From contig JARFIW010001491.1 in NCBI GenBank assembly GCA_036346225.1, forward strand, positions 930,001 through 994,000: 64,000 nucleotides of DNA, read 5' to 3'. Below, piece by piece: positions 1-13,324 of the stretch (the first letter of the stretch is position 1; each line of letters starts with the position of its first letter). A model generated the notes under the pieces. The model was not told the DNA's origin and ran no database searches. It saw only the letters and a program-made list of their open reading frames with translations. Source of the DNA: Platerodrilus igneus. Lineage: Eukaryota; Arthropoda; Insecta; Coleoptera; Lycidae. Both the position numbers and the translations under genes were made by a program.

Positions 1-739
1 AATCGTTACGTTTACACCTCTCATATCTGCATCTGATTACAACCAATCGCAGCTCTCGTGACGTTGCTCAAATTACGCCTTTTACTATCTGTATCTCTGC
101 TTGACGCATTTTCTCTTTCCTTTTCTACCTTGGTCTGAGTGGTGCAAATCGATACTCTTTACTATCGGCTGTGTACAATCCACGTGGACTGTTAAATAAC
201 CCACTTTATTAGCATTTCCCGTGAATATTAAGCGACGGTTTCTCCAACATTCTCTGTAACCATTTGTTATCTACAAAATTTAAGCAGAACGTGACTTTTA
301 AAAATACGCAGGTGTTCAATCGTAATACTTCTAAATAACACTTCTACGATTTGGGATATTCCACTTATTTTAACCTTCCTATTAGCGATTTGTTTATCAA
401 CTTTGGACTTTCCACAGGCTTTTATGCTTATTATACCTTAATAATCGTTCAATTAACTCCAATTAAAATAATAATGAATGGCATTGACTTCTACCCTTTA
501 ATTTTTAGTTAATCCTAATTAAATATTAATTATTATTAGTACATTTTGTTTAATACCGGTTACTTTTGAGCATTTTAATTCTGCTTCTTTTTATAGAAAG
601 CATCTAGTAAATAATTTAAATCCCTTATTTTTACTCAAACAAATGAATTTTGCGTACCTTTTCCCAAAGCTTCCTTCTACACGGTGATTAAAATTATTTG
701 CTGTGATTAATTAATTTTCTACCCTGGTCTAAATTTGAG

Positions 740-740
<1 letters not shown>
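1..740. repeat. Dispersed repeat A, copy 1 (left-truncated by window)
   Basis: This block shares many short collinear segments with 49,260-49,930, in the same order and orientation: a 'gagtggt.(g)aaatcgatac/tattac' stretch, then 'gtggact', then 'gcaggtgttcaat', then 'ggcttttatgc'/'catgcttttatgc', then 'cgttcaatta'. Identity is patchy, so the copies are old. There is no coding potential. Its nature is unknown; an LTR or leader region of an LTR element is one possibility, because copy 2 lies next to primer-binding-site-like motifs. Confidence 0.45.
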
Positions 741-788
<48 letters not shown>

Positions 789-820
789 TATATGTATATA
801 TATACATATATATGTATATT
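741..820. repeat. (AT)n microsatellite
   Basis: About 40 bp of pure AT dinucleotide followed by degenerate 'atatatgtatat' repeats. It directly follows dispersed repeat A. Confidence 0.9.
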
Positions 821-1280
821 TTTCAATTACTACCTAGAATTGAAACGATCATTTGAGCTTTACAAAAAAGTCTAAGTTATTATTTGATCTTATTAATGGG
901 TGGGTGGGTTACGTAATAGATCAAATTAAAATAAAAATGAATTCTGATTTCGGAAGCGGTCACGTGGAAATGCATTCACGCTTGAAATAAGCATGTATTG
1001 TCCAAAAAATTATCAATATTTTACTACCAACTAAACTATTATAATATAAAAAATTTTTTAGTAAATGTTCCCAGATTTTCGTAGACATAATATAGTACAT
1101 TATTCGAATTGTAGAGTAATTACGCCTCGCGGAATTACGTTACTCGCCGCTACGCGACTCGTACGTAAGTTTTTCCGTTCGTGCGAAATATGCTTCCTAC
1201 AATTCTTGTTATGTAATATACTATTAAATACTATTGCTTAATTCAAATAGCGCATATAGACCAGTTATTATGATGTGTGA
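821..1280. other. Intergenic, nothing recognised
   Basis: AT-rich sequence without an open frame or motif I can name. Confidence 0.4.
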
Positions 1281-1284
1281 TCAG

Positions 1285-1338
1285 TAGCGTAATGTTAAGG
1301 CATTTAGATAGTATTCCCTAAGAACTCGGTTCAAACCC
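1285..1338 (+). repeat. tRNA-like SINE head (A box and B box)
   Basis: An A-box-like 'tagcgtaatg' at 1,285-1,294 is followed 34 bp later by a B-box-like 'ggttcaaaccc' at 1,328-1,338. This is the layout of the internal Pol III promoter of a tRNA or tRNA-derived SINE. No acceptor stem or cloverleaf can be folded, so it is not called a tRNA gene. A diverged SINE head is the best reading. Confidence 0.35.
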
Positions 1339-1394
1339 TAGAAGTTGTCTTTCTTTTCATCTACTAGAACTGTGTGACGTAATTTAAACGGTAT

Positions 1395-1960
1395 CGACAG
1401 AAAGGTTGGATAATTAGACTCGAGGTGTTCTGCATTCAGATTGGATACCCGTAAAGCATGGACTGCATACATTTACAATACGACAGACGTTCCTGCAATC
1501 CCATTGTCAGATCGGTGAGTACGAGCTATTAGAGCAGATTCTAAGCATAAACTGGTGGTAAGAGGTAATTAGAGATTTCTTCGTCGTACTTATGAGAGAA
1601 GGCGAAGCCTATTTACATCTGCACTTATGAGAACAAAGTAGTGGGAGGAGGTAATTGTTTGTCAGAAGCCCCCATTCTAACCTCTCTTTGAGGTGGGTGT
1701 GTGTTTACATATGTGATTATTAAAATTGTCGCATAACTTCGATAATGTAGCGTTTTATGTATAGGGAATTTATATATAGAAAGGGTTGCATAATTAGATT
1801 TGAGACGTGGGATATCTTATTGGTGCAGTCTAAAACATGGACGACGTATACCATAAAATAATCCAACAGACCAAGGCGATTAAATACTTTCAATTGCTTT
1901 ACTCACTGAATAGGTGGTAATTAGATACGCGGAGATCGCCTCCACGAAAAATTCGGTGGT
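1395..1960. repeat. Two diverged direct copies about 380 bp apart
   Basis: 'aaaggttggataattaga' near 1,400 and 'aaagggttgcataattaga' near 1,779 open two segments that stay partly alignable ('gcatggactgcata' against 'acatggacgacgta'; 'ggtggtaagaggtaattaga' against 'aggtggtaattaga'). They look like an old duplicated unit. No coding sequence was seen. Confidence 0.35.
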
Positions 1961-2690
1961 GGAGGTGCGTCAAAGTCGGCTAGAAACAGCTACTGTTACA
2001 TGTTATAGCCATCTGTCGACCATAAAGAATACTAGAAATACGTTCACTGTATATTAATTCAACCGATTGAACGTGGGGAATCGTACGCCATCTTCGCCAG
2101 TCCCGACTATACCAAAATAAGCACAATGAAATAAATTAGTAAATAAGTAAATACATTTGCAGTTAATCTTAACATATTACTTGTGTAAATGCATAAACTA
2201 GTACATAGTGTTTTTGCAAGTCTGCTACCGGACGTAAAAGAAACTAATGTAATTGAAAAGATTTTATTATCCGTTGTAGCTCTCACAGTTTTCAGACCAC
2301 CGTTATCAGAGCGCATAGCAGAATACCATAGATTAATAATACGTTAGTGAATTAGACAAGGTAACAGAAAACTTATCCAAACAGTGATGAGCATCCCATG
2401 CGTAGCAATTTGGTCTTTGGAATTTGTTAGATCACACGAAATCGAGTAAACACTTAATTTAGAGATAGGAAAGGAACATAGAACAAGTCACTTTCAACAA
2501 ACGTAAACTAACAGAAACATAATTTAAACAAAAAAAAAAACCATCTGCAATAATAAAGTAAAAAACGCTGCACCATTCTAAGGCTCATAAACGACTCTAT
2601 TTGTCCTTTTTAAAACTTATTATTGTCTCTTCATCAAATTTGTGCAAGAATTCAATCTAATCAAATCAAACACGTACCAAGCAGTTTAAA
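1961..2690. other. Intergenic, nothing recognised
   Basis: AT-rich, only short chance frames. Confidence 0.4.
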
Positions 2691-2694
2691 TAAA

Positions 2695-3060
2695 CTAAAA
2701 GTCTCGGGTTCAAATCCCGACTCGGTGGTCCGCTTGAAAAATGTTAGGCGAGCATTTTTTACAAAATACGCCCTGGTTCGTATGAGAGATAAAATGGAGG
2801 TCCCGCGTGTGTGTGTGTGTATGTGTTGTCACGCACGTTAAAGATCCCTACCTTGCTTCCAGTTAAAAAAAACTCGCTTCCTGGCCAATGTAGTACCTTC
2901 GGGTGGAGCATTGGGAAATCAAATATAAGGACTCAGGATTTGGATATCGTAAGTTGGAGAGCAACCAAGAGGAAGATCCGGGAAGCTGCTCACCCTATCA
3001 ACCACCAGCAAAAACATCATAACAAAAGCTGAAACAACAGATATCAACATAACAGTCAGA
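2695..3060 (+). repeat. SINE-like fragment with tRNA T-arm
   Basis: At 2,703-2,719 the sequence 'tcgggttcaaatcccga' forms a perfect tRNA T-arm (5-bp stem, 7-nt loop) and contains a B box. No D-arm or anticodon arm lies upstream, so only the 3' part of a tRNA-like head remains. A GT repeat (about 2,808-2,826) and a body containing 'cacgttaaagatcc' follow, a wording I recall from animal SINE bodies. The fragment is too incomplete to name a family. Confidence 0.4.
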
Positions 3061-3419
3061 ATCAACTAGATTAACGCTGTAAAAGGAAGTTAAACTTAAG
3101 AAGTCCAAGATCGACTAAGCTGAACAGTGTACTACGTAGAGAAAGAGTAGGGAGAAAGTATTCAAGTTGTGTACGATCGGGAGATCTCTCAGATTATGGT
3201 TCCAAACTTATTAGGCATTCATCAAAAAACTTCTAAATGTATATATGTCTCATTCTAATAGTACGTGGGATTGCATTATTATACTGAAAATAACACCCAT
3301 TTAATTGACACCCATAAAATTTATTTATAAAAATTTGAAAAATTCCTTTCTGCTGATTTACTGTTACAGAGTTTTTAAAAATTTGGGACCAGTTGTTTGT
3401 CTTTGTAGTGGAACTGCGT

Positions 3420-4305
3420 AATTTAGAGCAACGTTATGCCCACAAGTTTTGTGTTAAACTTAGGGAATCCGCGAGTGTGACGTTTGACGTTGAAACAGAT
3501 CTATGAGGAACATTCCCTTTCAAGAGCACATGTTTTTTAACGACAAAAACCGACGAAAATGTTGAAGGTGTGCGTGTTGTTGTAACGTCAGATTGACGTT
3601 TAACAATAAGGATGAGGGGCGATCTGTTACATCCAAACACTTTCACCGAAGATTTGCAAATGCAAAAGTTTGTGCCAAAATGGTGCGAAAAACTTCTAGC
3701 TGAACAGTAGGACGATCGAAGAAACGCGTGCGTTGATCTTCTTTAGAGGATTGCCAAAGACCCCGAATGGTTCAATTGTGTGATCACAGGTGACGAATAC
3801 TGGATTATTTAGTATGAGACTTTTCCGCGACCGAAAAAAGCTCAAATGAGGAAATTCAAGATCAAAACAATGCTGATTTACTTTTTTGACGGTAAAGGTG
3901 TTGTGCATAAAGAATTTGTTCCTCCAGAACAAACTGTCAACCAAGTGTTTTACAAAGTTGTCTTTGAAAGGCTCAGGAAAAGGTTGAATTGTGTGAGGCA
4001 GGACAATGCAGACAAGTGGATGCTATAACACATCATGACACACTGCTACTTCCATCACGAAAATGTTGACTTCAAAAGGCATTCCTATTGTGCCACAGTC
4101 CCCTATTCACCTGATTTCAGTCCTTGTGACGTCATTTTGGGACGCTGGAGAACATTCAAAAGAATGTAACCGACACGTGACAAGCCATACCAGCTGAAGC
4201 ATATCATCGCTGCTATCAAGAATGGCAATGACGACTTTACTGATGTATAGCTACCGCAGGAAACTACTTCGAAGGAGACAATACTGTTGTTTGAAACAAA
4301 TAAAA
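3420..4305 (+). pseudogene. Decayed mariner transposase
   Basis: Translated fragments match mariner transposase in order: an N-terminal 'QRYAHKFCVKL' block at about 3,427, the first catalytic region 'VITGDE' near 3,780, a well preserved 'KIKTML..FF.GKGVVHKEFVPP' block (3,860-3,930), a degraded 'HHD' second catalytic site near 4,031 and 'YSPDFSPCD' (third Asp) near 4,105-4,130. In-frame stops and frameshifts run throughout, so it cannot encode an active enzyme. I did not find clear terminal inverted repeats. It is a DD34D mariner relic upstream of nicalin. Confidence 0.85.
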
Positions 4306-4327
4306 CATTACTTTTCTCACACACTTC

Positions 4328-4349
4328 GTATATATATATATATATATAT
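4328..4349. repeat. (TA)n microsatellite
   Basis: Short TA repeat directly after the mariner remnant. Confidence 0.85.
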
Positions 4350-5001
4350 CCCAAAATGTGTACTTTCTTTGTAGAATTAGGAGATTAACAATAGTTGTAC
4401 ATGGTGTATAAAAAACTGAACCTATTCATAGTAGGAACTAAATAAAATTGCTTTCTCCTTATACATATGAGTTTTTATGAATCTCATCTATAAAATTACT
4501 GCGCGTTTGTAGTAGAAATTTTAATCTTACAATGATTGTAGGCGGTTCTATAAAATTTATTTTGTTTTATTATTGTTTTCCCACCCTCTTTGTCATCTTC
4601 AATTTGCTTGTGAAGGATGCTTATGTTCAACAATGCTTTGTTAAAGAAATTCAGTACCTTTTTCTAAACGTTTTTTTACTTCTAATAACTAATAAAAACT
4701 ACTCCCCACAATTAATACTTTTCTAAAGTAAAATCAGTTTAAGCTATGATTATTTTTGTATTTAGTTCTGAAGTACTTAACTAAATAAATGTAGACTTTT
4801 TGTTTGTCTATTTCTATTGGTTGATTGTATGGAATTTCCGTTTAATGACTCAGGAATTATAAAAGCAACGATAGTAGTATCTATAGCAATAATTTATGGC
4901 TGGCATTTCTAACCTTAACCTAAATATTCATTTTCATCCCTGAAAATCCGAAACCCCACATGTACATGGTTTTATAAATAGGTTTTATAATTTATAAAAC
5001 G
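4350..5001 (+). promoter_or_regulatory. Nicalin upstream region (presumed promoter and 5' leader)
   Basis: AT-rich sequence before the nicalin start codon. A TATA-like 'tataaaag' lies at 4,858-4,865, about 140 bp before the ATG, but in sequence this AT-rich such a match means little. The transcription start cannot be placed. A noncoding first exon further upstream is also possible. Confidence 0.2.
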
Positions 5002-5167
5002 ATGTGGCTTGAAGAAGTTGAAGAATTATTCAAAGGATATTTGCCGTATTATGTATTACTGATTTTACCAGTATTTATAATGATTTCGCCGATTAATCCT
5101 GTTGAAGGAGCATATGAATTTCCGGTTTATAGAATGCAACATTATGATTTACATGGGGTTTCGTACG
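5002..5167 (+). CDS. NCLN: Nicalin exon 1
   Basis: Starts at the ATG of 'MWLEEVEELFKGYL' and encodes residues 1-55 plus one base of codon 56. It carries the hydrophobic signal anchor ('YYVLLILPVFIMI') and the conserved 'YEFPVYRMQHYDL' block just after membrane exit, matching human 'HEFTVYRMQQYDL'. Donor GTAGGT at 5,168. The 65-bp intron 1 follows. Confidence 0.93.
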
Positions 5168-8100
5168 GTAGGTTTTACAATATACCCAGCCTAATCGTAG
5201 AAATAATACTTTAACAACATTTACGTTTGTAGGCTGTAGAAGTGCTACTGTAAATCATGAAGCACGTTCAGTTACCAATTGGAGCACCGCACGGCATTGT
5301 GTGGTGACAATGATTCAAGATTTAACTATTGAGAGATTTCGCGACATTCGTACTAAGGCCGGAGCTTTATTGATAGTTGTATCAAAAGAGTTTTCTTCTC
5401 TATCGCTTCATGAAAGACAGGTTAGTTTAATAGTCGTGTATTGTGTAAATAATGGTTGTTTTAATACGACCAAAGTGATACAGGTGTGCACATAAAGTGC
5501 ATTAAGTTAATTGCAGCGTTAAGTAAACTGATCCTAATATTGTGTCTTTGGGATTACAAAGGGTAAGTATTTAATAAGCGATGTCGATTGAGCAGTATTG
5601 GTTATGGCTAGCTTATGGGAATTTCATATTAAACTAAAAATGTATGAAAACCACTTAGAAAGATATTTTTTTCCAAACAACATGATAATTTTGGGAAAAC
5701 TCAAGAATTTTCAAAAATAAACCACTTGGTTTCAGGCAAGTTTGGTGCATAGCTTTAAAATATAGAGTTCTGCATGCAAATAACAACCAATCAACACTTC
5801 AAATCGTAACTATATATACGATTACACCAGACTGATCGAATACTGTTAATCTTAATTTTTAAAATGATAATTAGATATGGGAACCAAGTAGGTTAGTTGT
5901 TAATTTAAAATCAGTGGCGTGTTTATTTGCAGGTACGTCGTTGTACAAATTGATCAGATGGGATAGAGATAGATTGTGTAAAAGCTGTAAGTACGCTCAT
6001 CCAGTAGTCATATTCTTATTTAAATAAATAAACAAGTTAATCCAGAAAGTAGTTTAGAACTTTTTATAAGCAGGACTCAAATTAATTGTATGCATTTACT
6101 TCAAAGGTGCTAAAAATACATGATCACACATGGGCTTGTAAACCTCTTAAAAATTTATCTTTACTTCGTTTAGAACTTTTATAGCAGTAACTTTACACTG
6201 AACTCATTTGCAGTCATATACTCTTTATTCCCAAAGTGCTGATTATATATTTCTCACATGTCGATTTTGCAACCTGTGTATCAGTGTTTTCTAGCTCTAG
6301 TACATGATGCATTGCTGTTAACTATTGTATTTAATGTAAAAATATCTTCTTACGATTCTTAAAAGTACAAAAACACTAGAATTGATATCTGTTATAGATT
6401 TAGGAAAAAAAGTTACATTAGTAAGAAATGAAGTTTAATAATTGCTATTGTCAAGTGCTGTCATGCATTCGACTGTGGTTCGCCAGATATTGAATAGATA
6501 CAACATACACCTATAACTTCTAGTTTGAAGTTGCATGCAAAGTCAACATGAAACTTTAGGTGCTTTCCGTTCACCACCTTACTAAGATATTCTTACCTAA
6601 CCTAAGATGTACTTAGTTATTTCGTATGTTCCTTTCACGTACATAGTAGTTCACATAACTAAGATTTTTTCTTTCTTCCTTACCGATCGTAAGTGTACCA
6701 CCAAACTGTCTTACATTTAAGTAAAATGGATTGTTTATGAGATAATCTTTCGCTATAGCGTTGATTGAAGTATAGTAGTAAATAGTAATTATATTAATTT
6801 TGAATTTCAATTATTTACCGAATTCACTACCCAAAGTGGCATGTCTTATGCAATTTGAATTCGTCCTGATAATAGTTGGATATTAAACGAGGATGGCTAG
6901 GTTATGTTAAAAGATTGTGGTAGGATTTTAAATTACACTTGTACATAATATCAAAAAACACCCAGTTATTTACATCTGCAAATGTGAGATTAATTTGATG
7001 AGTTCAGTATTTTGCCGCAAGTACGTTCCATTCAAACAAGTTAGTATAACTTAGGTTAGCTAAGCTACTTCACTTTCGTGTAAGATAATCCTTTTTACTA
7101 AGTTGTGAAAGGAAAGCACCTTTTGTATTTATGGTATATTGTATGTTGTCGTTTATATTATAATTCTTTTAGTCCATAGGACTGGTTTCTAGAGAAATAG
7201 TTGTAGCTATAATTATAGGTTATGTAAATTTATGTAATGTATGAGCTGTTTTAACTTCGTGGGGTGCTTAATGCTATAAACATATCGTGCTCGTGTTGCC
7301 AAAAATAATGGTATATTTTAACTATATATTTATATTAGTTAACACATCATTGATATCGACCTGTACAAGCTATCTTATCTACATGTGTCTACAATAATAT
7401 TTTCCACAATAATTAATTTAAATCATTATGGATAGATGAAAGTGCAATAAAACTTGTGATAATGAAAATTATTGTATATATGATTGTTGCAATATAGTAA
7501 TACGTGAGAAATGTTCTGAATTGGTATGCTCTGAAATTCCTATCATGCATTCAAAAACAAAGCTTATAATAAACTGTCTATATATGTTATCATATTATAT
7601 AGCTCATTTCTTCGATTCCCTTATAATGAAGGGAAATCGACAGTCTTCCGACTAAGCTAGGAGTCTATTCCTCGGCTTATGAGGAGTGGTTGTGGGTTTC
7701 ACAACAAAATTATTGTTTTCTGTACTGACTCTAAAATACAAAATAGGGGGTGCAAAAGGGACGCCATCAAGTCCTAGAATTATTATAGCACGGATTACCC
7801 TAAAGGAGAACTTGGAAATCCTCAGGGGGAAACATCGCTTTTACTGCATAACGCAGGATCTGAAAAAAACGATGTTATTATAATAACGAAGGACGCAAGA
7901 GATACATTCTTGATACCTTATACCATAAAGAAAAAGAGTAGTTATTAATACCAAAAATTTAAGTATAAATAGTAAAAGGAAATATAGATATAGTAGAAAT
8001 CACGAAAGAAGATATCTGCATCATGACTTGTAACCATATGCATTAAGTTGAAAATTTCTAGTCAATGTAGCATCTAGTTCATAAATACCAAATTAATATC

Positions 8101-11100
8101 AGTTGTGAAAAATATTTTATTTTCGCACAAGTAGTTGCTGCTTTTACTACTTTAAAATTGTCGTCTTAATACTTTTAGGGTTTAATAATTTGAATTAATA
8201 TAAATGTAAGTACTTTAAAATAAATTTATATCAAATAAATTAATTTGACAGATTGGATTACTGCCCTAGTAAAATCATGTCCATTCTTATATTAGGATAC
8301 AAACATACCTACACATAACTCTCTCTGTCATTATCTTAAATAAACCTGCTCACGTATGTGGTTACTTAAAAACACAGAAATCATATTGCTATCTTTCTCG
8401 TATCCATTGGTAAAGCTTTAAAAGAATCTTAAAGGTATGTTGTGAATTGCGCTAGGCGCCTGTGACGTAGATATCTTCTTTCGTGGTGTCTAGTTTATCA
8501 AACTTCTTGAAAGCGCTGTTTAGTACTTCTTTATTGAGTCACAGCCAATAACCTTTTTTTTATAAAAGGGTATATATTCTTTTTACCTTTTAACTCATTT
8601 ATCTCTACCCTTTGGCCGCACTTGTCCAAAATAAAACAATTCTTCAATTAAATCATATGGTTCTTTAATCAAATTTATCTTTTTCTGTAGTAAAATATTA
8701 TATACAAAAATGTACAACAATAAAAAACGTGGTCTAATCTTTTAGACTCAGATATTTAAATATGAGAATTATGGTAATTTCTACTAGGAATCAAAATGTC
8801 AACAATAAATTAAATATGACCGTAAAGTTTTTAAATACCCAAAATGCACAGATCTGTTTACCTTGGTTTACAAATATATGTTATTTATTCTATGCTAAAT
8901 AAATTAGTTCTTGTAATTACTTTGTGTTATTGAACTTGAGTGCAATACTTTTCCGGATTAAATAAAGAAAATTCATAATTGTAATTATTTGCAGTAATAT
9001 CAAATGTAAGCAATAATTTACACTATAATGAAATGCAAATGATAAAAGTTCAATCGACTTCCTTGTAAAACAAATTAATAAAACTCTACCCTTTTAGTTT
9101 CAAATATTTGCCTCACTGTCAAATTATTCAGAACAGCTGTTGTCAGGTCAAGTCCTTATGCTAATGCTCACCTTAGCAACTAGTTGCACTTTGAACTTCA
9201 TTGTAACAAATACCTTGTCGAGACTACATGTATTAACTTGTGGTTGTTCGAGAAACAAGTGATATCAGCGAACTTTCCAGATCTGCAGCTTACAAAGCGT
9301 AACCTTGAGCTTCTTCTTTTAAACTAACGACGAATTAAATGCATTACAGCGTATTATACTGGAGCATTATAGGGAACCATTTCCATCAATTTGTTACGCA
9401 ATCCATCGAAGTAGATCAAAACAAAATCAAACCATAAAACGAACCATTCAATGTGCATCATTTTTGACTCTCATAAACCTATCCCAAGGCAAGGCGTAGA
9501 TTGCTAGCTCGGACCTTATTGATCTCCATGATGCTTCTAACTGCAGCGAGTGGTCGAGCCAGACTGACTCTTCTGTCGAAAGGATGCGCACAAGGCACAA
9601 AAATCGTTTGACATTGGAAATGCTATTCAAATGACGAACATTTACAAATAGAGCCTTTACTATTATTATTAATTAATATAAGCCTTGTGATTGAGCTATA
9701 CGGTACTGATCTGAATTTTTATTAACTCATAAAATTAATTGTTTATTTGAATAAACTGTGCAGTGTATTTTATAATTAAATTTATAAGCTTTTATAATCG
9801 TCAAAAAAATTGTTACAAGCTCACTACTATTCCACTAATTTTAAGAAAAATCAATGACCTACAAAATAAAGTAATTGAATTGGAAGAAAACCTAAAACTA
9901 CACTAAATTTTAAAGATCTCTTTGTTAAAGTCACTGATAGAGTTATTCGAAGCAGAAACTTAATTTTATTAAGTGTTGAGGAATTTGTGCATGCAAAACA
10001 TCTGTAAGAACCGACCATGATAAAAAATGCAGTAGCTAATATCACCGGCACACGTGAAATTGATCTGTTTATCACAATTGCAATAATTAACCTTGGAAAT
10101 AAAAGAGGCACTAACAAATCTATTAATCATTTACCGGGACTCTGCAATTATACACACATCTCTAAGGGACAGATCCAAGCTGACTCCTACTTCTTATCAT
10201 ATTTCATCTTATCTTACCATCCAACAGCGTGAACAACTCCCTGTATGTTTGTTGTGGTTTGTTTAGTATTCTTCTTAATCTTCTTTGGGGATTAAACCAC
10301 TCATAGTTTTTAAAATTATCTTTATTAACGTTTCGATCCATAACCTAGGATCGTTTTCAAAATAATAAAAACTTCAAGTTTGACATTTATGACATAAATT
10401 GAAGGTGACTTTGATTTATTGATGTTTGAAATATTTGGTTTGAGTACACTAAGCAAAAATTTTTAAAGTTTAAATGAATAATTGCCTTCAATTTGTGTTA
10501 CGGCCTGGGACCGACTTTTTTAGGTAGCCAATACGCTTAACGTGAAATCAGCTGATTAATTTTTATTGTAAAAAATCAATAACTTGGAAATTGGAAAACA
10601 TTTTTTAACATGTTTCTATTTATACAATTTAGAGGATGGTTATTAAAGAAGTGTGTAATTGCATTATTAAAAGGCTTAAGTAGTCGTTTTTTTATATTTA
10701 TTTTGAAGGGGAAATCATTATGATTTAGGTTACCTCTTTGGTAGATTTTTATGGCGGGTTTACACTTGTCAGATACCAATGTTGTTTTATGAAGGTTGTA
10801 TATGGATCTGAGGCGACCCTATGGTGGGTTTACACTTGTCAGATACCAATACTGTTTAACGGAGATTGTATATGGTTGTGAGGTAACCTTATTGCGGGTT
10901 TACACTTGTCAGATACCAATGCTGTTTTACAGGGGTTGTTAATATGCTTCATCATCATCATCATTGGATCTTCATCTCAAAACTGGTTGGACACGTACCT
11001 GCACTAATTTATATTCTGAGCTAGCTTTATACTTTTATGTCATAAATGTCAAACTTTTTTATTATTTTGAAAACGATCCTAGGTTATGGATCGAAACGTT

Positions 11101-11418
11101 AATAAAGATAATTTTAAAAACTATGAGTGGTTTAATCCCCAAAGAAGATTAAGAAGGTTATTTTATGTTTTAGGCGAATATTGTGCCGATACTTTTTTTT
11201 TGGACGATTTGCAAACGATATGGTCAAAAATATACAGTGTTCCATTTAAAAAAATTACATTTACTTTATTTACTGTAAACAGTCTACTCTATTGTTTTTC
11301 TTGCTTTTGCCATCTCAATCAGCAGAAAAAATGACACTAATTTTCTAATTTAACCGATTTTTTATCTATAGTAACAAAAGAATTAGCATAGTGCTCACTT
11401 AATTTGGTACACCCTGTG

Positions 11419-11451
<33 letters not shown>

Positions 11452-13279
11452 TGCTATGTATAAACAAGAATTGTAATTATCGTTCTTCGACGTTGGGCTG
11501 TCTTATTAATATTGCTATAAGCTCCCTCCAGAAATTTAACTGGATTTTATCTTGAACCAACCTTGTCTACCAATAACAAAATTTGATACGTTACCGCCTT
11601 ACTTGTTATCAATTTCCTCCTTGATTGTTTAAATTATCAAATCACTCCCATTAACTTTATCTTATGACCTCGACTACCATTTATTTGGAATTATAAAATT
11701 CAGTTAATTCGATTCTATATAATTAAACAAATATTATGTACAGTTTTTGTAAATTATTTAAAATACACTTTTCAATTAATTAATGTTGTAAATCTCATTT
11801 ATTAAAAATCATATACTTTTTATTCAAAACCCAGTCACCAAAAAACCTATTATTTTTATAAAAGAAGAAGTGTGGAACGTTCGAAACTTCTTATCATATT
11901 ACGCACTTTATACGTATTCAAGTCCTTCTTTTGTTGACTTTTTCACATTCATATTATATTAAGCAAATTCAATATTCGAAATTAAAAATAGAAAAGAAAA
12001 TGTCTTATAACTAAAAATCTGACCTGGTCTATTTTTTCGCATTGACGCATACATAATCAGCTAGTATTTCCTATGCATTAAGCCATCCATTTGAATAAAA
12101 ATTGTCTTCCCCCAATTCAGGATTATTACATGCCCATTCGAAATATTGTCTATCCACACGCTTGAACCATTGCGTTTAAATTATTGCCATCGCCCTCTGG
12201 ACTACCATTATTAACTTATACTTATGCACCCCAATTTATTGTCGTCTCATTTCAGACTTAGAATTACTTCTTATCAATTTCCCCAAACTTAGAATTGGAT
12301 TATCATCATTTATTTTCCGTTGACTTAGAAATTGTATTATTCTCCCCCAGGACTCTGAAGCCCTATTATTGTTATGTTTTAGTTTAAAATAAATTCACCA
12401 AAATCTACTTACGTTTAATCGGCAATCGTAATTTTCATTTTAGCACTTATACAATTTTTCACTTTAAATTATTACGTATCTCACTTTGTCTCTGAGTGGC
12501 GCACTTCGGCCTTTGTTAAGTTGAAAACTGACTTCATTATCACTGTGCCTGTTGATATATCATTGACCTCCTACTCCGTCAGTGGGTATGGTCTACAAAC
12601 TCGTCGCTCATTTTAACGAATCAAATATTTGCATTTAAAATAGTTTCTGTTGTAATTTTCTATGCTTTCCAATAATTGTGGCCTGCTTGCAGCTGTCTTC
12701 GTTATCAAACATGCGGTGTTTTGATGAATCTAATTGCTTTTCCATAAACAACTGATGCAATTCTACTTTTAATTTTCATATATGCATGTTATTTACGCAA
12801 TTTTTAATCACCTTTCTTTATCACAGTTATTAACTACTTGTACGCATTCCCATTATGCTTCTCGAAGCTCTATTTCTATCTCCGTATTAACCTAATTGTT
12901 TGGAACTCTTTTGAATGCGTGTCTAATTACACTTTATTATGTTTACTTATAAATACTCGTGCTTCCACTGAAAAATATCATTATTTGCATTGCCTAAATT
13001 AACTAAAACTCTATCTACAGGGTATTTAATATTTACTATTTACCTAATGCATGTCTTCCTTGTTCCTACGCTAACTATGCGTCTTCCTGTGTCTCTATTT
13101 GTGTCGCTTAAAACTATTTATATTTTATATAGAGGATGTTGACTGCTTACTATTTACAAACTATCTCCATTTCTCAATTCTTTAATAAATAAATGCAGTT
13201 TTCTGCTTCCTATTGTAATTTCTAATTCCTAAACGACCTTTACTATAAAGTACACCCTTAAACAACCCCTTATCACAGC

Positions 13280-13324
<45 letters not shown>

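Noticed and set aside
2695..2735. A functional tRNA gene
   Set aside because: Only the T-arm is present; no acceptor, D or anticodon arm can be paired upstream.
4858..4865. TATA box of nicalin
   Set aside because: 'tataaaag' is expected by chance in sequence this AT-rich and no initiator or transcript evidence is visible; kept only as a remark.
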